A model generated the notes under the pieces. The model was not told the origin of the DNA, did not search any database, and saw nothing but the letters and a program-made list of their open reading frames with translations. This document shows positions 27,063 to 35,505 of a stretch of DNA of 64,000 nt, one piece after another. The stretch comes from Nitrincola tapanii (GTDB lineage Bacteria; Pseudomonadota; Gammaproteobacteria; Pseudomonadales; Balneatricaceae): assembly GCF_008368715.1 (NCBI RefSeq), contig NZ_SMRS01000001.1:483769-547768 (forward strand), in the 5' to 3' direction. How positions within the stretch are numbered: position 1 is the stretch's first letter; the number at the start of each line of letters is the position of its first letter. Position numbers and translations under genes: made by a program.

Positions 27063-28904
27063 ATGTCCGATTCTTTCAAGATGGATAACCTGCCTTTTAG
27101 CTTGTTGGATGAGCGTGAACAGGCGCTGATGAATAACCATCTTGATATTGCGTACTTCCAAAAGGGAGAAACCATTATCGAGGCCGGCAAACCACCGGAA
27201 GGCGTGTTTATCATCTTTAAAGGTCGTGTTGCGGAAAGCGATGTGACAGAAATTGATGAGAAGGGTATTCCACAAAGTAGTAATGTTTTTGTGCATTACG
27301 AAGATGAGGATTATTTTGGTGGTTGGTCGGCGCTGCATGGAACCGCCATCCATAATTTTATCGCGGTTGAAGAAACCATTTGTCATCTGTTGCCGACCAA
27401 GGTCCTGTTGGAACTGATGTCGAGTAATCATCTTTTTGCAGATTATTTCCAGCAAAATCTTACCGCTAAGCGTGAAATCGTGGCTCAGCATGGGCAAAGC
27501 CAGGATATGGCGGAATTCATGTTGGCCCGTATTAATGATGGTACGATTCGCGAGCCCTTGATTGTGCCTGAAGGTACGAACTTGCATGAGGCCACGCGTT
27601 TAATGCGTGAGATGAAAGCGGATTGTGTGTTGGCGAAAAAGAAAAACCGTTATGGCATGGTCACAGGTACGGACTTGTTGGATGCCGTTGTTCTAAAAGG
27701 CATGTCTTTAGATGCAGATGTGTCGGACATTGCCAGCTATCGTCTCATCACTGCCGAGCCAGACGATTATTTGTTTAACGCTTTGATTTTAATGACGCGT
27801 CAACAGATTGAACGTGTTGTGGTGATGCGTGGCCCTGAAGAGTTAGTCGGTATCGTCGAGTTAACCGATGTTTTAAGTCATTTCTCTAGCCATTCTCATG
27901 TTATAGGTTTGCGGGTTGAGCGTGCGCAGAGTATTGAAGAGTTGCGTGAAGCGGCTTTGGGTTTAACCGATCTGATCAAAGCCTTGATTTCGACTGGCGT
28001 AAAAATACGTTTCACTATGGAACTTTTGGCGGCAATGAATGGCCGTATTATCTCTAAGTTATTTGATTTGATTATTCCGAATGATGTGCGCCCTCATGTC
28101 TGTTTGATTGTGATGGGCTCCGAGGGTCGGGGTGAGCAGATTATGAAAACCGATCAGGATAACGCTCTTTTAGTACGCGATGGTTTGGAATGGTCGAAGC
28201 TGACAGAAACCATGCGTCTATTTAGTGAGACTTTAATCTCATTCGGTTTTCCACCCTGTCCAGGTAATATCATGGTGTCCAACCCAGAGTGGGTGAACTC
28301 AATCGATAGCTGGACACGTAAATTGACGCGTTGGAGTCAAAACTGTGATGGTGTGTCGGTCATGAATTTGGCGATCGCCGTAGATGGTAAACCCATTGCC
28401 GGTAATATTGCTTTGTTCAAAGTGGCGAGGAATGCGTTTTTACGCAGTATTCGCAATAACGATATATTCTTTTCGCATTTTGCCAAAGCCGCGCTGAATT
28501 TTGATACCCCCTTAACCTTCTTTGGAAATCTCAAAGATAAGGGGCAATTAGATATTAAGAAAGGTGGTATTTTCCCGATAGTGCACGGGATTAGAACCAT
28601 GGCGCTGGAAGAGCGCATTTTAGAAACCAACACCTTTAAGCGTATCGAGGCGTTGGTGGAGATGGGACAGATACCTAGGATCGTAGGTGATAACCTGATG
28701 GAGGCCTTATCACTTTTTATCCAGGTACGATTAAAACAACAAATACAGCGTGTGGAAGCCAGTGAAAATGGTTTGGATAAGACGCCCAATGCAATCGATC
28801 TGCAAAGATTGAATAAGCTGGAGCGTGATCTTTTGCGTGATGCGCTACGCATCGTCAAGGATTTCAAAAAGTTCTTATCCACGCGCTACCACATAGGTTC
28901 ATAA
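27063..28904 (+). CDS. cNMP-binding / CBS / DUF294 nucleotidyltransferase-like protein
   Basis: A 613-aa soluble signalling-type protein. It has a cyclic-nucleotide-binding-like domain (about residues 15-135), paired CBS domains (about 165-275), and a DUF294 nucleotidyltransferase fold with the GS-X10-D-X-D pattern G352-S353 ... D364-D366 (GSEGRGEQIMKTDQDNA). A helical C-terminal DUF294 domain completes it. Homologues sit beside acs/symporter genes in many gammaproteobacteria. The substrate is unknown. GGAGTG lies before the ATG, and the exonuclease gene follows after three bases. Confidence 0.88.
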   Translation: MSDSFKMDNLPFSLLDEREQALMNNHLDIAYFQKGETIIEAGKPPEGVFIIFKGRVAESDVTEIDEKGIPQSSNVFVHYEDEDYFGGWSALHGTAIHNFIAVEETICHLLPTKVLLELMSSNHLFADYFQQNLTAKREIVAQHGQSQDMAEFMLARINDGTIREPLIVPEGTNLHEATRLMREMKADCVLAKKKNRYGMVTGTDLLDAVVLKGMSLDADVSDIASYRLITAEPDDYLFNALILMTRQQIERVVVMRGPEELVGIVELTDVLSHFSSHSHVIGLRVERAQSIEELREAALGLTDLIKALISTGVKIRFTMELLAAMNGRIISKLFDLIIPNDVRPHVCLIVMGSEGRGEQIMKTDQDNALLVRDGLEWSKLTETMRLFSETLISFGFPPCPGNIMVSNPEWVNSIDSWTRKLTRWSQNCDGVSVMNLAIAVDGKPIAGNIALFKVARNAFLRSIRNNDIFFSHFAKAALNFDTPLTFFGNLKDKGQLDIKKGGIFPIVHGIRTMALEERILETNTFKRIEALVEMGQIPRIVGDNLMEALSLFIQVRLKQQIQRVEASENGLDKTPNAIDLQRLNKLERDLLRDALRIVKDFKKFLSTRYHIGS

Positions 28905-28907
28905 ATT

Positions 28908-29534
28908 ATGATCTTGCCCCGCACCATACGAAGAATGAAGGAGCGTAGGGATCATCGCGATGGTCCTTATGCCCACTTATTTGAGCCTTATCAAGGTGAT
29001 GAGGTGGTGTCTCTGGATTGTGAAACCACGAGCTTGGATGTTAAAAAAGCTGAAATTCTCTCGATTGGCGCTGTACGTATTCGTGGTCGCAAGGTGATGA
29101 CCAGTGAGCGCTTAGATATCAAGCTTAAGCCGCCAGCGTCATTAACCGGTGATTCGATTAAAATTCATAAGATTCGTGCCGCGGATCTGGTGGATGGGGT
29201 AGACATTGATGAAGCGCTGGAACAGGTGTTAGCCTTCGTTGGAAATCGCCCTATCTTGGGTTATTACGTCAACTATGATATCCGTGTTTTAGATAAATAT
29301 TTCCGCCCTAAATATGGGTTTGGTTTGCCCAATAAGGCGATTGAGCTTTCTCATGTTTATCACGATATCATTAAGTGGAAAACGGTTGGGGGAGATCTTG
29401 ATCTGCGCTTTGATACCATCTCGAAAAAACTGGATATCCCGATTATCCAGCGCCACACGGCTCTAGGCGATGCTATCACGGTGGCTTTGATGTACGTTCG
29501 TTTGCGTCATGGTTCTCCTCCCTCCGTAGCTTGA
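28908..29534 (+). CDS. DnaQ-like DEDDh 3'-5' exonuclease
   Basis: The 208-residue protein shows a complete DEDDh catalytic set: D37 and E39 in SLDCETTSLD, D124 in YVNYDIRVLD, then H183 and D188 in RHTALGDAI. It resembles the exonuclease domain of DNA polymerase III epsilon and PolC but is stand-alone. Its constant pairing with DUF294 proteins suggests a shared pathway, perhaps nucleotide or RNA turnover. That link is inference. Confidence 0.88.
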   Translation: MILPRTIRRMKERRDHRDGPYAHLFEPYQGDEVVSLDCETTSLDVKKAEILSIGAVRIRGRKVMTSERLDIKLKPPASLTGDSIKIHKIRAADLVDGVDIDEALEQVLAFVGNRPILGYYVNYDIRVLDKYFRPKYGFGLPNKAIELSHVYHDIIKWKTVGGDLDLRFDTISKKLDIPIIQRHTALGDAITVALMYVRLRHGSPPSVA

Positions 29535-29560
29535 GTCTTCAGCTCGGGCGTCAAGAAAGA

Positions 29561-29585
29561 AGCAGGCTTTATGGCCTGCTTTTTG
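29561..29585 (+). terminator. Rho-independent terminator after the exonuclease gene
   Basis: AGCAGGC / GCCTGCT with a 6-base loop and a short T-run. It marks the boundary between the acetate module and the fliE operon. Confidence 0.8.
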
Positions 29586-29643
29586 CTTATACAGCTTTAC
29601 AGTGATTTATATTGACGCCAGTGTGACGGATATCTGTCGCAGA

Positions 29644-29700
29644 TGGTGGCGCTTCGGCTTGTATCCGAGGTGTATCTCTCTATAATGTCAAAAAAATGCC
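29644..29700 (+). promoter_or_regulatory. Candidate fliE promoter and FleQ-like site
   Basis: TTGTAT (29659-29664), a 16-base spacer and a perfect TATAAT (29681-29686) suggest a sigma-70 promoter. A poor sigma-54-like element is also present (TGG at 29644-29646 and GGC at 29656-29658, with correct GG-N10-GC spacing). GTCA-A6-TGCC at 29687-29700 is one mismatch from the FleQ half-site pattern. FleQ is known to bind the fliE leader in P. aeruginosa. Which sigma factor acts here is unresolved. Confidence 0.4.
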
Positions 29701-29722
29701 GTATTTAGGGTAGGGCTTCACC

Positions 29723-30088
29723 ATGATTGAACGTGCCGATATCTCCAGCCTTCTTTCGCAGATGCGTAGCTTGCGTGCGGAAATGCAGTCAGGCGTGCGT
29801 CAGGTTGAGCTCCCTTCATTACAGGGTGCGTTACCAGGGCCGGGTGGTATTACTCAGGCGGATAAAAATAGTTTTGCGACCTTGCTGAAATCCGCAGTCA
29901 ACTCGGTCAATGAACAGCAAAAAAGTGCAAATCATCTGCGAGAGGCTTATGAGCGAGGCGATGCCGGTGTCGATCTGCCGCAGGTGATGATTCAAGCTCA
30001 GAAGGCTTCCGTTTCTTTCGAGGCGATGACTCAAGTGCGTAATCGCTTGGTCAGTGCCTATGAAGATATTTCTAAAATGCCGATCTAA
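29723..30088 (+). CDS. fliE: MS-ring/rod junction protein FliE
   Basis: FliE links the MS ring to the rod and is exported early. The 121 residues end with the conserved family core (LPQVMIQAQKASVSFEAMTQVRNRLVSAYEDI). The N-terminal part is variable. It heads the fliE-fliJ run. Confidence 0.95.
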   Translation: MIERADISSLLSQMRSLRAEMQSGVRQVELPSLQGALPGPGGITQADKNSFATLLKSAVNSVNEQQKSANHLREAYERGDAGVDLPQVMIQAQKASVSFEAMTQVRNRLVSAYEDISKMPI

Positions 30089-30107
30089 TAATCAGGTTGC
30101 TTATTAA

Positions 30108-31784
30108 ATGGACAATGCTGCAGGAACCTTAAACAAGGGCGGTTTGATGGCAGGCTTCAACAGTCTGGGTATCTTGCGTCAGCTCGGTTTGATGGTCGGC
30201 TTGGCGGCCAGTGTGGCGATCGGTGTGGCGGTTGTGCTCTGGTCGCAGAAACCAGACTATCGAGTTCTTTATTCTAATCTGAGCTTTGCCGATGCCAATG
30301 AGGTGATCGAGCAGCTGCGTGCCAACAGTATTCCTTTTCGTTTTGATGCCGACGGTCGAGCGATTCTTGTCCCGGAATCCCACGTCCATACAGCGCGCTT
30401 GCGCTTAGCCTCGGAGGGTTTTACTGCAGATAAAACCGTGGGCTTTGAGCTGATGGATCGTGAGCAGGGTTTGGGAACCAGCCAGTTTATGGAAACCACC
30501 CGCTATCGCCGTGGTTTGGAGGGTGAGTTAGCGCGCACTATCTCAAATATGGTCGCGGTGCGTTCGGCGCGTGTGCATTTGGCGATTCCAAGAGATACGG
30601 TGTTTATCCGTGATCAGCGCAAACCGCGCGCGTCTGTGTTTCTGGAACTCCATGCAGGTCGACAGTTGGAGCGCGATCAGGTTGCTGCGATTGCCAGTCT
30701 GGTTGCTTCAAGCATCCCTGAATTAGATCTGCAAGATGTCACCTTGGTGGATCAGCGTGGTCGTCTGCTGAATATGCGGGATGCGGATACCGATGTGGTG
30801 TTGGCTGCTCGTCAGCTGGAGTATACACGCCAGATAGAAGATACCTTGGTCAATCGTGTCAATAGCATTTTGCAGCCCGTAGTGGGATTGGGGAATTTCC
30901 GTGCTGAAGTTTCGGCGGATATCGACTTTACCCAGGTGGAGCAAGCCAGCGAAATCTACAATCCTGACCAACCCGCGCTGCGCAGTGAGCAGACTCTTGA
31001 GGAACGTCGTGCGGCCAGTGATGCGGCAGTGGGGGTGCCGGGTGCTTTGTCGAATCAGCCACCCGGGCCGAATTCGGTTCCCGAGGTGATGGCGGACGGT
31101 GCGAGTGGTGGTGCGGGTACTGCCGCGGCGGGCAGTGGTCGTAATCAGGCGACGCGTAATTTTGAGCTGGATCGTAGCATCAGTTATACCCGTCAGCAGA
31201 CGGGGGGTGTCAAACGTTTGACGGTGGCGGTGGCAGTCGATGATTTGATGAGCGTGAATCCAGAAACGGGGGAGCGGACACGAACACCTTGGTCAGAAGC
31301 CGATCTTGAGCGTCTGCGTCTCTTAGTACAAAACGCGGTGGGTTATTCTGCTCTGCGTGGTGATAGAGTGGATATTATTAATACAGCTTTTGTTCCTCCC
31401 GAGGTGTTTGAGTTTGATGAGCCGGGCTTCTGGCAGCAAGACTGGTTTTGGGGCTTGATCAAGCAACTTTTAGCGGGTCTGTTTGTGCTGCTTCTGGTGT
31501 TAGGTGTCTTGCGTCCGATTATGAAAAATATTGCGGCGGCGGGTGGTAGTCGTATTGCCGGTGGCACAAGTGCGGCAGGCGATGTTGCCGCCGAGCTGCA
31601 ATCTTTGGATGCGGGTGTGATCGCCGATGATAAGGTGACTTTTGGCGGTTCAGGCTCTGCAATGTTCGCTGGGGGAGCGAATGAAAGTTTTGATTATCAG
31701 TTAAATGCGATCCGTAGTTTGGTAGCGGAAGATCCCGCGCGAGTCGCTCAGGCGGTAAAGCAATGGGTGGTTGAGCGTGAGTGA
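30108..31784 (+). CDS. fliF: MS-ring protein FliF
   Basis: FliF builds the inner-membrane MS ring, which houses the export gate and carries the C ring. There are two membrane helices, near residues 25-48 and 448-470, flanking a large periplasmic part with ring-building motifs (about 50-440). The C-terminus (SLVAEDPARVAQAVKQWV) is the FliG-binding tail. At 558 aa the length is normal. An internal ATG (30147) is an alternative start, since there is only a distant SD before the first. The stop overlaps fliG. Confidence 0.95.
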   Translation: MDNAAGTLNKGGLMAGFNSLGILRQLGLMVGLAASVAIGVAVVLWSQKPDYRVLYSNLSFADANEVIEQLRANSIPFRFDADGRAILVPESHVHTARLRLASEGFTADKTVGFELMDREQGLGTSQFMETTRYRRGLEGELARTISNMVAVRSARVHLAIPRDTVFIRDQRKPRASVFLELHAGRQLERDQVAAIASLVASSIPELDLQDVTLVDQRGRLLNMRDADTDVVLAARQLEYTRQIEDTLVNRVNSILQPVVGLGNFRAEVSADIDFTQVEQASEIYNPDQPALRSEQTLEERRAASDAAVGVPGALSNQPPGPNSVPEVMADGASGGAGTAAAGSGRNQATRNFELDRSISYTRQQTGGVKRLTVAVAVDDLMSVNPETGERTRTPWSEADLERLRLLVQNAVGYSALRGDRVDIINTAFVPPEVFEFDEPGFWQQDWFWGLIKQLLAGLFVLLLVLGVLRPIMKNIAAAGGSRIAGGTSAAGDVAAELQSLDAGVIADDKVTFGGSGSAMFAGGANESFDYQLNAIRSLVAEDPARVAQAVKQWVVERE

Positions 31785-32769
31785 GCTGAGTGATATCGAG
31801 AAAGCCGCGGTTCTTTTGATCAGCCTAGGTGAGGCGGATGCTGCTGAGATTCTCAAGCATTTGGGTCCGAAAGAAGTGCAGCGTATCGGTGAGGCGATGT
31901 CGCGCTTGGATAATGTGCCTCAGTCTCGGGTCGAGGGTGTGGTCAGCGACTTCTTGGAAGTGGTGAGTGATCAGACTGGTATCGGTATTAATAATGATCG
32001 TTATATACGCGCGATGTTGAATCAAGCCTTGGGTGAAGATAAGGCTAAAACACTGATCGATCGTATTCTATTTAGTACCAATACCTCCGGCTTGGATACA
32101 CTGCGCTGGATGGATCCTCGTCAGGTGGCGGAGATTATTCGTTTTGAGCACCCTCAGATTCAGGCGGTGATTGTTTCTTATTTAGAAGCGGATCAAGCCG
32201 CGAATGTATTGGGTTATTTTGACGATAAAGTCAGACTGGATGTCTTGATGCGTGTGGCGGCACTGGATCAGATCCAGCCCCAGGCGCTGCAAGAGTTAAA
32301 TGATATGCTGGAAAGCCAGTTTACAGGCCCACGCTCAACTCAGCTGACCAAGTTGGGGGGGGTGCGTTCGGCAGCGAATATAATGAACTTCATTGAGACT
32401 CAGATTGAAGTGGAGTTGATGGAAGGCATTAAAGAAGTGGATGAGTCGCTGGCTGCACAGATCCAAGATCTGATGTTTGTCTTTGATAATCTGATCGATG
32501 TGGATGATCGGGGTATTCAGGTGATTCTGCGTGAAGTGCAAACCGATGCGCTGGTGATCGCTTTGAAAGGTGCCGATACCGCTCTGCAAGAAAAAATCTT
32601 CAAGAATATGTCCAAGCGTGCGGCTGAACTCTTGCGTGATGATCTAGAAGCGAAAGGTCCGGTACGTATTAGTGAAGTGGAAGCGGCGCAGAAGGATATT
32701 TTGGCAGTGGCCCGACGTCTTGCCGATGAGGGCGAGATTAATTTGGGTGGCGGCGATGAAATGATTTGA
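31777..32769 (+). CDS. fliG: Flagellar switch protein FliG
   Basis: FliG is the rotor protein that interacts with the stator and with FliF and FliM. It shows the N-terminal FliF-binding start (LSDIEKAAVLLISLGE), the EHPQIQAVIVSYL middle helix, and the C-terminal torque helix region (IQDLMFVFDNLIDVDDRGIQVILREV). No ATG is available. I prefer GTG at 31777 with GGTGG seven bases upstream; TTG at 31771 is possible. It overlaps fliF by eight bases. About 330 aa is standard. Confidence 0.95.
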   Translation: MSELSDIEKAAVLLISLGEADAAEILKHLGPKEVQRIGEAMSRLDNVPQSRVEGVVSDFLEVVSDQTGIGINNDRYIRAMLNQALGEDKAKTLIDRILFSTNTSGLDTLRWMDPRQVAEIIRFEHPQIQAVIVSYLEADQAANVLGYFDDKVRLDVLMRVAALDQIQPQALQELNDMLESQFTGPRSTQLTKLGGVRSAANIMNFIETQIEVELMEGIKEVDESLAAQIQDLMFVFDNLIDVDDRGIQVILREVQTDALVIALKGADTALQEKIFKNMSKRAAELLRDDLEAKGPVRISEVEAAQKDILAVARRLADEGEINLGGGDEMI

Positions 32770-32776
32770 TGTCAGC

Positions 32777-33544
32777 ATGAAAAAAGACTTCCAGCCCCCC
32801 ACGCGTATCCCCGCATCGGAACTCTCCGAGTTAAAATCCTGGCATCTACCTGAAATGCTGCCTCTGACCGACTCTCCGGCCTTCTTTGCGCAACCCCATC
32901 CGCGCCATGAAGAGGATAGGGTATTCGTCACCGATGAAGAGGTGGTCGCTCAGACCTTATCGCTTGAAGATATAGAGCGTATTCGTGAAGAGGCTTATCA
33001 GGAGGGTTTTGCGCAAGGCCGTGAGGAGGGGTTTGCTCAGGGTCATATTGAAGGGCAAGCGGCGGGTCAGTCTGAGGCTTTGCGTTTGGGTGAAGAACAA
33101 ACGCAGGAGCGCTTAGAGTTATTGCAGGCGATTGCAGAGTCTTTTCGACAGCCCTTAGCCCAGCAAGAGCAGGCTCTGGCAAAACATCTAACTGAGTTGG
33201 TGTTAAAGATCAGTGAAGCGGTCGTCAAAACCGAGTTGGCCGAACACCAAGCTTTGTTTCAGCAAACGCTAGAGAGTGCTTTGGCTCAGCTGCCCAAACA
33301 AACCAGCCCCTTTACCCTGCGTGTGCATCCTCATGATGTCGAAAGATTGGATTGGCTGGCTGAGCGTTATGATTATGTTGTGCAAGAAGATTTGGCTTTA
33401 GCCCCCGGCAGTTGTGTGTTGCTGAATGAATGGTCGCACATAGAGTTCGATGTTGAGAAACGTTTCGCACAGGTGGCGGAAGAGTTTCGTCAACGTTATC
33501 AACTCCTTTATACGGATCCCCATCCCAACAGTGGAGAGGCTTAA
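32777..33544 (+). CDS. fliH: Flagellar export regulator FliH
   Basis: FliH binds and restrains the export ATPase FliI. The 255-residue protein has the hallmark GxxxG-type repeats at about residues 77-98 ([19 protein letters not shown]) within a coiled coil, then the C-terminal FliI-binding domain. The stop codon shares a base with the fliI ATG. Confidence 0.92.
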   Translation: MKKDFQPPTRIPASELSELKSWHLPEMLPLTDSPAFFAQPHPRHEEDRVFVTDEEVVAQTLSLEDIERIREEAYQEGFAQGREEGFAQGHIEGQAAGQSEALRLGEEQTQERLELLQAIAESFRQPLAQQEQALAKHLTELVLKISEAVVKTELAEHQALFQQTLESALAQLPKQTSPFTLRVHPHDVERLDWLAERYDYVVQEDLALAPGSCVLLNEWSHIEFDVEKRFAQVAEEFRQRYQLLYTDPHPNSGEA

Positions 33545-34917
33545 TGTCGCTGCTGGCGCGTTTTCAGCAACTGGCGGATAAGCCTTTTACCTCGCCGACC
33601 CCTCAGGTCTGTGGTCAGATTACACGTATGATTGGATTAACGTTGGAGGCGGCCGGATTGAAGGTGGCCTTGGGCGATAATTGTAGGGTTGAAGTCTCAC
33701 CGTCGCATTGGGCGGAAGCTGAGGTGGTGGGGTTTTCCGGCGATCGTATTTTTCTGATGCCTCTGCATAGTATCGAGGGTCTGCGCCCGGGTGCACGTGT
33801 GATCCCACAGGAGGCCGCCAGTTTGGTGCCGGTGGGTTTTGGTTTATTGGGGCGTGTGATCAATGGTGTAGGTAAGGCACTGGATGGCAAAGGTCCGCTG
33901 GATGCTGAAGACTGGGTGCCCTTGGCTGGAGAGGAAATTAATCCTCTGCAACGCCATCCTATCAGTGAGCCTTTGGATGTCGGCATTCGAGCGATTAATG
34001 GTCTGTTGACTGTAGGTTGCGGTCAGCGTTTGGGCTTATTTGCGGGCAGTGGTGTGGGTAAGTCCGTGTTATTGGGAATGATGACGCGTTATACCCAGGC
34101 CGATATCACCATTGTAGGTTTGATCGGCGAGCGTGGCCGTGAAGTGCGTGAGTTCATCGAGCATAGCCTGGGCCCTGAAGGGATGGCGCGCTCGGTGGTT
34201 GTGGCGTCACCCGCAGATGATTCACCCTTGATGCGCTTGCGTGCAGCGCAGTTGACTACGCGTATCGCCGAATACTTTCGGGCACAGGGTAAGCGTGTGC
34301 TTCTATTGATGGATTCATTGACGCGCTATGCTCAGGCACAACGTGAAATTGCCTTGGCTATCGGTGAGCCACCGGCGACAAAAGGTTATCCACCGTCTGT
34401 TTTTGCTAAGTTGCCTAAATTAGTGGAGCGTGCGGGCAATGCGGCCGCAGGGCAGGGATCCATTACGGCATTTTACACAGTGCTCACAGAAGGCGACGAT
34501 CAGCAAGATCCTATTGCGGATTCGGCGCGTGCGATTCTTGATGGACACTTTGTTTTGTCGCGCGGATTGGCCGAGCAAGGGCATTATCCGGCGATAGATA
34601 TTGAGGCTTCGATCAGTCGTGTGATGCCTCAGGTCACTTTACCTGAACACTTGCAACGTGCTTTGGAGTTTAAGCGTCTTTACTCGCGTTATCGGCAAAA
34701 CGCAGATCTGATATCGGTTGGGGCTTATGCGCGGGGGAGTGATCCTCTTACGGACCGGGCCATTGAAATGTTGCCTTTGATTAACGCCTATCTTCAGCAA
34801 GGTATGCAAGAATCTATGCCCTTATCACGCAGTCAGGATGAGTTGGCTTTGGTGATGAGTGCGCCTCAGCAATCTCCGCAAGTCGGGAATATGATGGTGT
34901 CGGGAGTTAGGCGGTGA
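33544..34917 (+). CDS. fliI: Flagellar export ATPase FliI
   Basis: This F1-beta-like ATPase drives entry of export substrates. Walker A is AGSGVGKS, with K173. [27 protein letters not shown] holds the Walker B region and the family signature. The 457 residues end with a C-terminal helical domain. It is coupled to fliH and fliJ by overlapping stops and starts. Confidence 0.96.
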   Translation: MSLLARFQQLADKPFTSPTPQVCGQITRMIGLTLEAAGLKVALGDNCRVEVSPSHWAEAEVVGFSGDRIFLMPLHSIEGLRPGARVIPQEAASLVPVGFGLLGRVINGVGKALDGKGPLDAEDWVPLAGEEINPLQRHPISEPLDVGIRAINGLLTVGCGQRLGLFAGSGVGKSVLLGMMTRYTQADITIVGLIGERGREVREFIEHSLGPEGMARSVVVASPADDSPLMRLRAAQLTTRIAEYFRAQGKRVLLLMDSLTRYAQAQREIALAIGEPPATKGYPPSVFAKLPKLVERAGNAAAGQGSITAFYTVLTEGDDQQDPIADSARAILDGHFVLSRGLAEQGHYPAIDIEASISRVMPQVTLPEHLQRALEFKRLYSRYRQNADLISVGAYARGSDPLTDRAIEMLPLINAYLQQGMQESMPLSRSQDELALVMSAPQQSPQVGNMMVSGVRR

Positions 34918-35360
34918 CGGCAAAGCGCTCACAACGTTTAAATCTGGTGCTGGATCTAGCAAAGCGTAAGCAAGCGCAAGCCGATCGTTTTTTGGCGGAG
35001 GCGACTCAGCGTGTCCAGCAGGCTGAGGCTCAACGTGAACAGTTGCAAAAGTACCTGTTGGAGTATCAAATGCAGTTTACCCAAGCGGGTCAGCAGGGAT
35101 TAAGTCCGGCGCAGCTGCAAAATCATCAGGCCTTTATCAATCGCTTGCAAACTGCCTTGCGTCAACAAGCGCAAACCTTAAATTTAGCGCAACAGCAATT
35201 AGAGCAGGTTACGCGGCATTGGCAAGAAACCTACGCACAAACTCAAGGTGTGGATAAGTTAACGCAAAAAGTGCTGCAAGAAGAGCAACGACAACAAGAT
35301 AAAAAAGAGCAGCAGGCGATAGATGAGCGAGCTCAGCATCGAACCCCTGGGCCCTTTTAA
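34914..35360 (+). CDS. fliJ: Flagellar export stalk protein FliJ
   Basis: The 148-residue protein is almost wholly coiled coil, rich in Gln, Ala and Arg, as expected for FliJ, the central stalk of the FliI hexamer. It uses a GTG start inside the fliI stop codon (GTGA). It ends the fliE-J block before a sigma-54 promoter. Confidence 0.9.
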   Translation: MTAKRSQRLNLVLDLAKRKQAQADRFLAEATQRVQQAEAQREQLQKYLLEYQMQFTQAGQQGLSPAQLQNHQAFINRLQTALRQQAQTLNLAQQQLEQVTRHWQETYAQTQGVDKLTQKVLQEEQRQQDKKEQQAIDERAQHRTPGPF

Positions 35361-35452
35361 CCTTATTCCTAAAGCCTGACTTCTATCTAATTTCTCACGC
35401 AGTTTCATACAAAAGCCTACCTGATTTTCACCAAAACCTATCTGGATCGATT

Positions 35453-35468
35453 TGGCTTGGTTATTGCT
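35453..35468 (+). promoter_or_regulatory. Sigma-54 promoter of fliK
   Basis: TGGCTTG-GTTA-TTGCT fits the -24/-12 consensus TGGCACR-N4-TTGCW with exact GG-N10-GC spacing. Transcription should begin near 35478, between this element and the chosen fliK start. No clear FleQ box is seen nearby. Confidence 0.75.
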
Positions 35469-35505
35469 AAGACTGAGTAAGATGAATGTATGTCAGGAGC
35501 GGTGT

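Noticed and set aside
29572..29586. TGGCCTG...TTGCT as a sigma-54 promoter for fliE
   Set aside because: GG-to-GC spacing is nine, not ten, bases, and the sequence is the 3' arm of a terminator hairpin.
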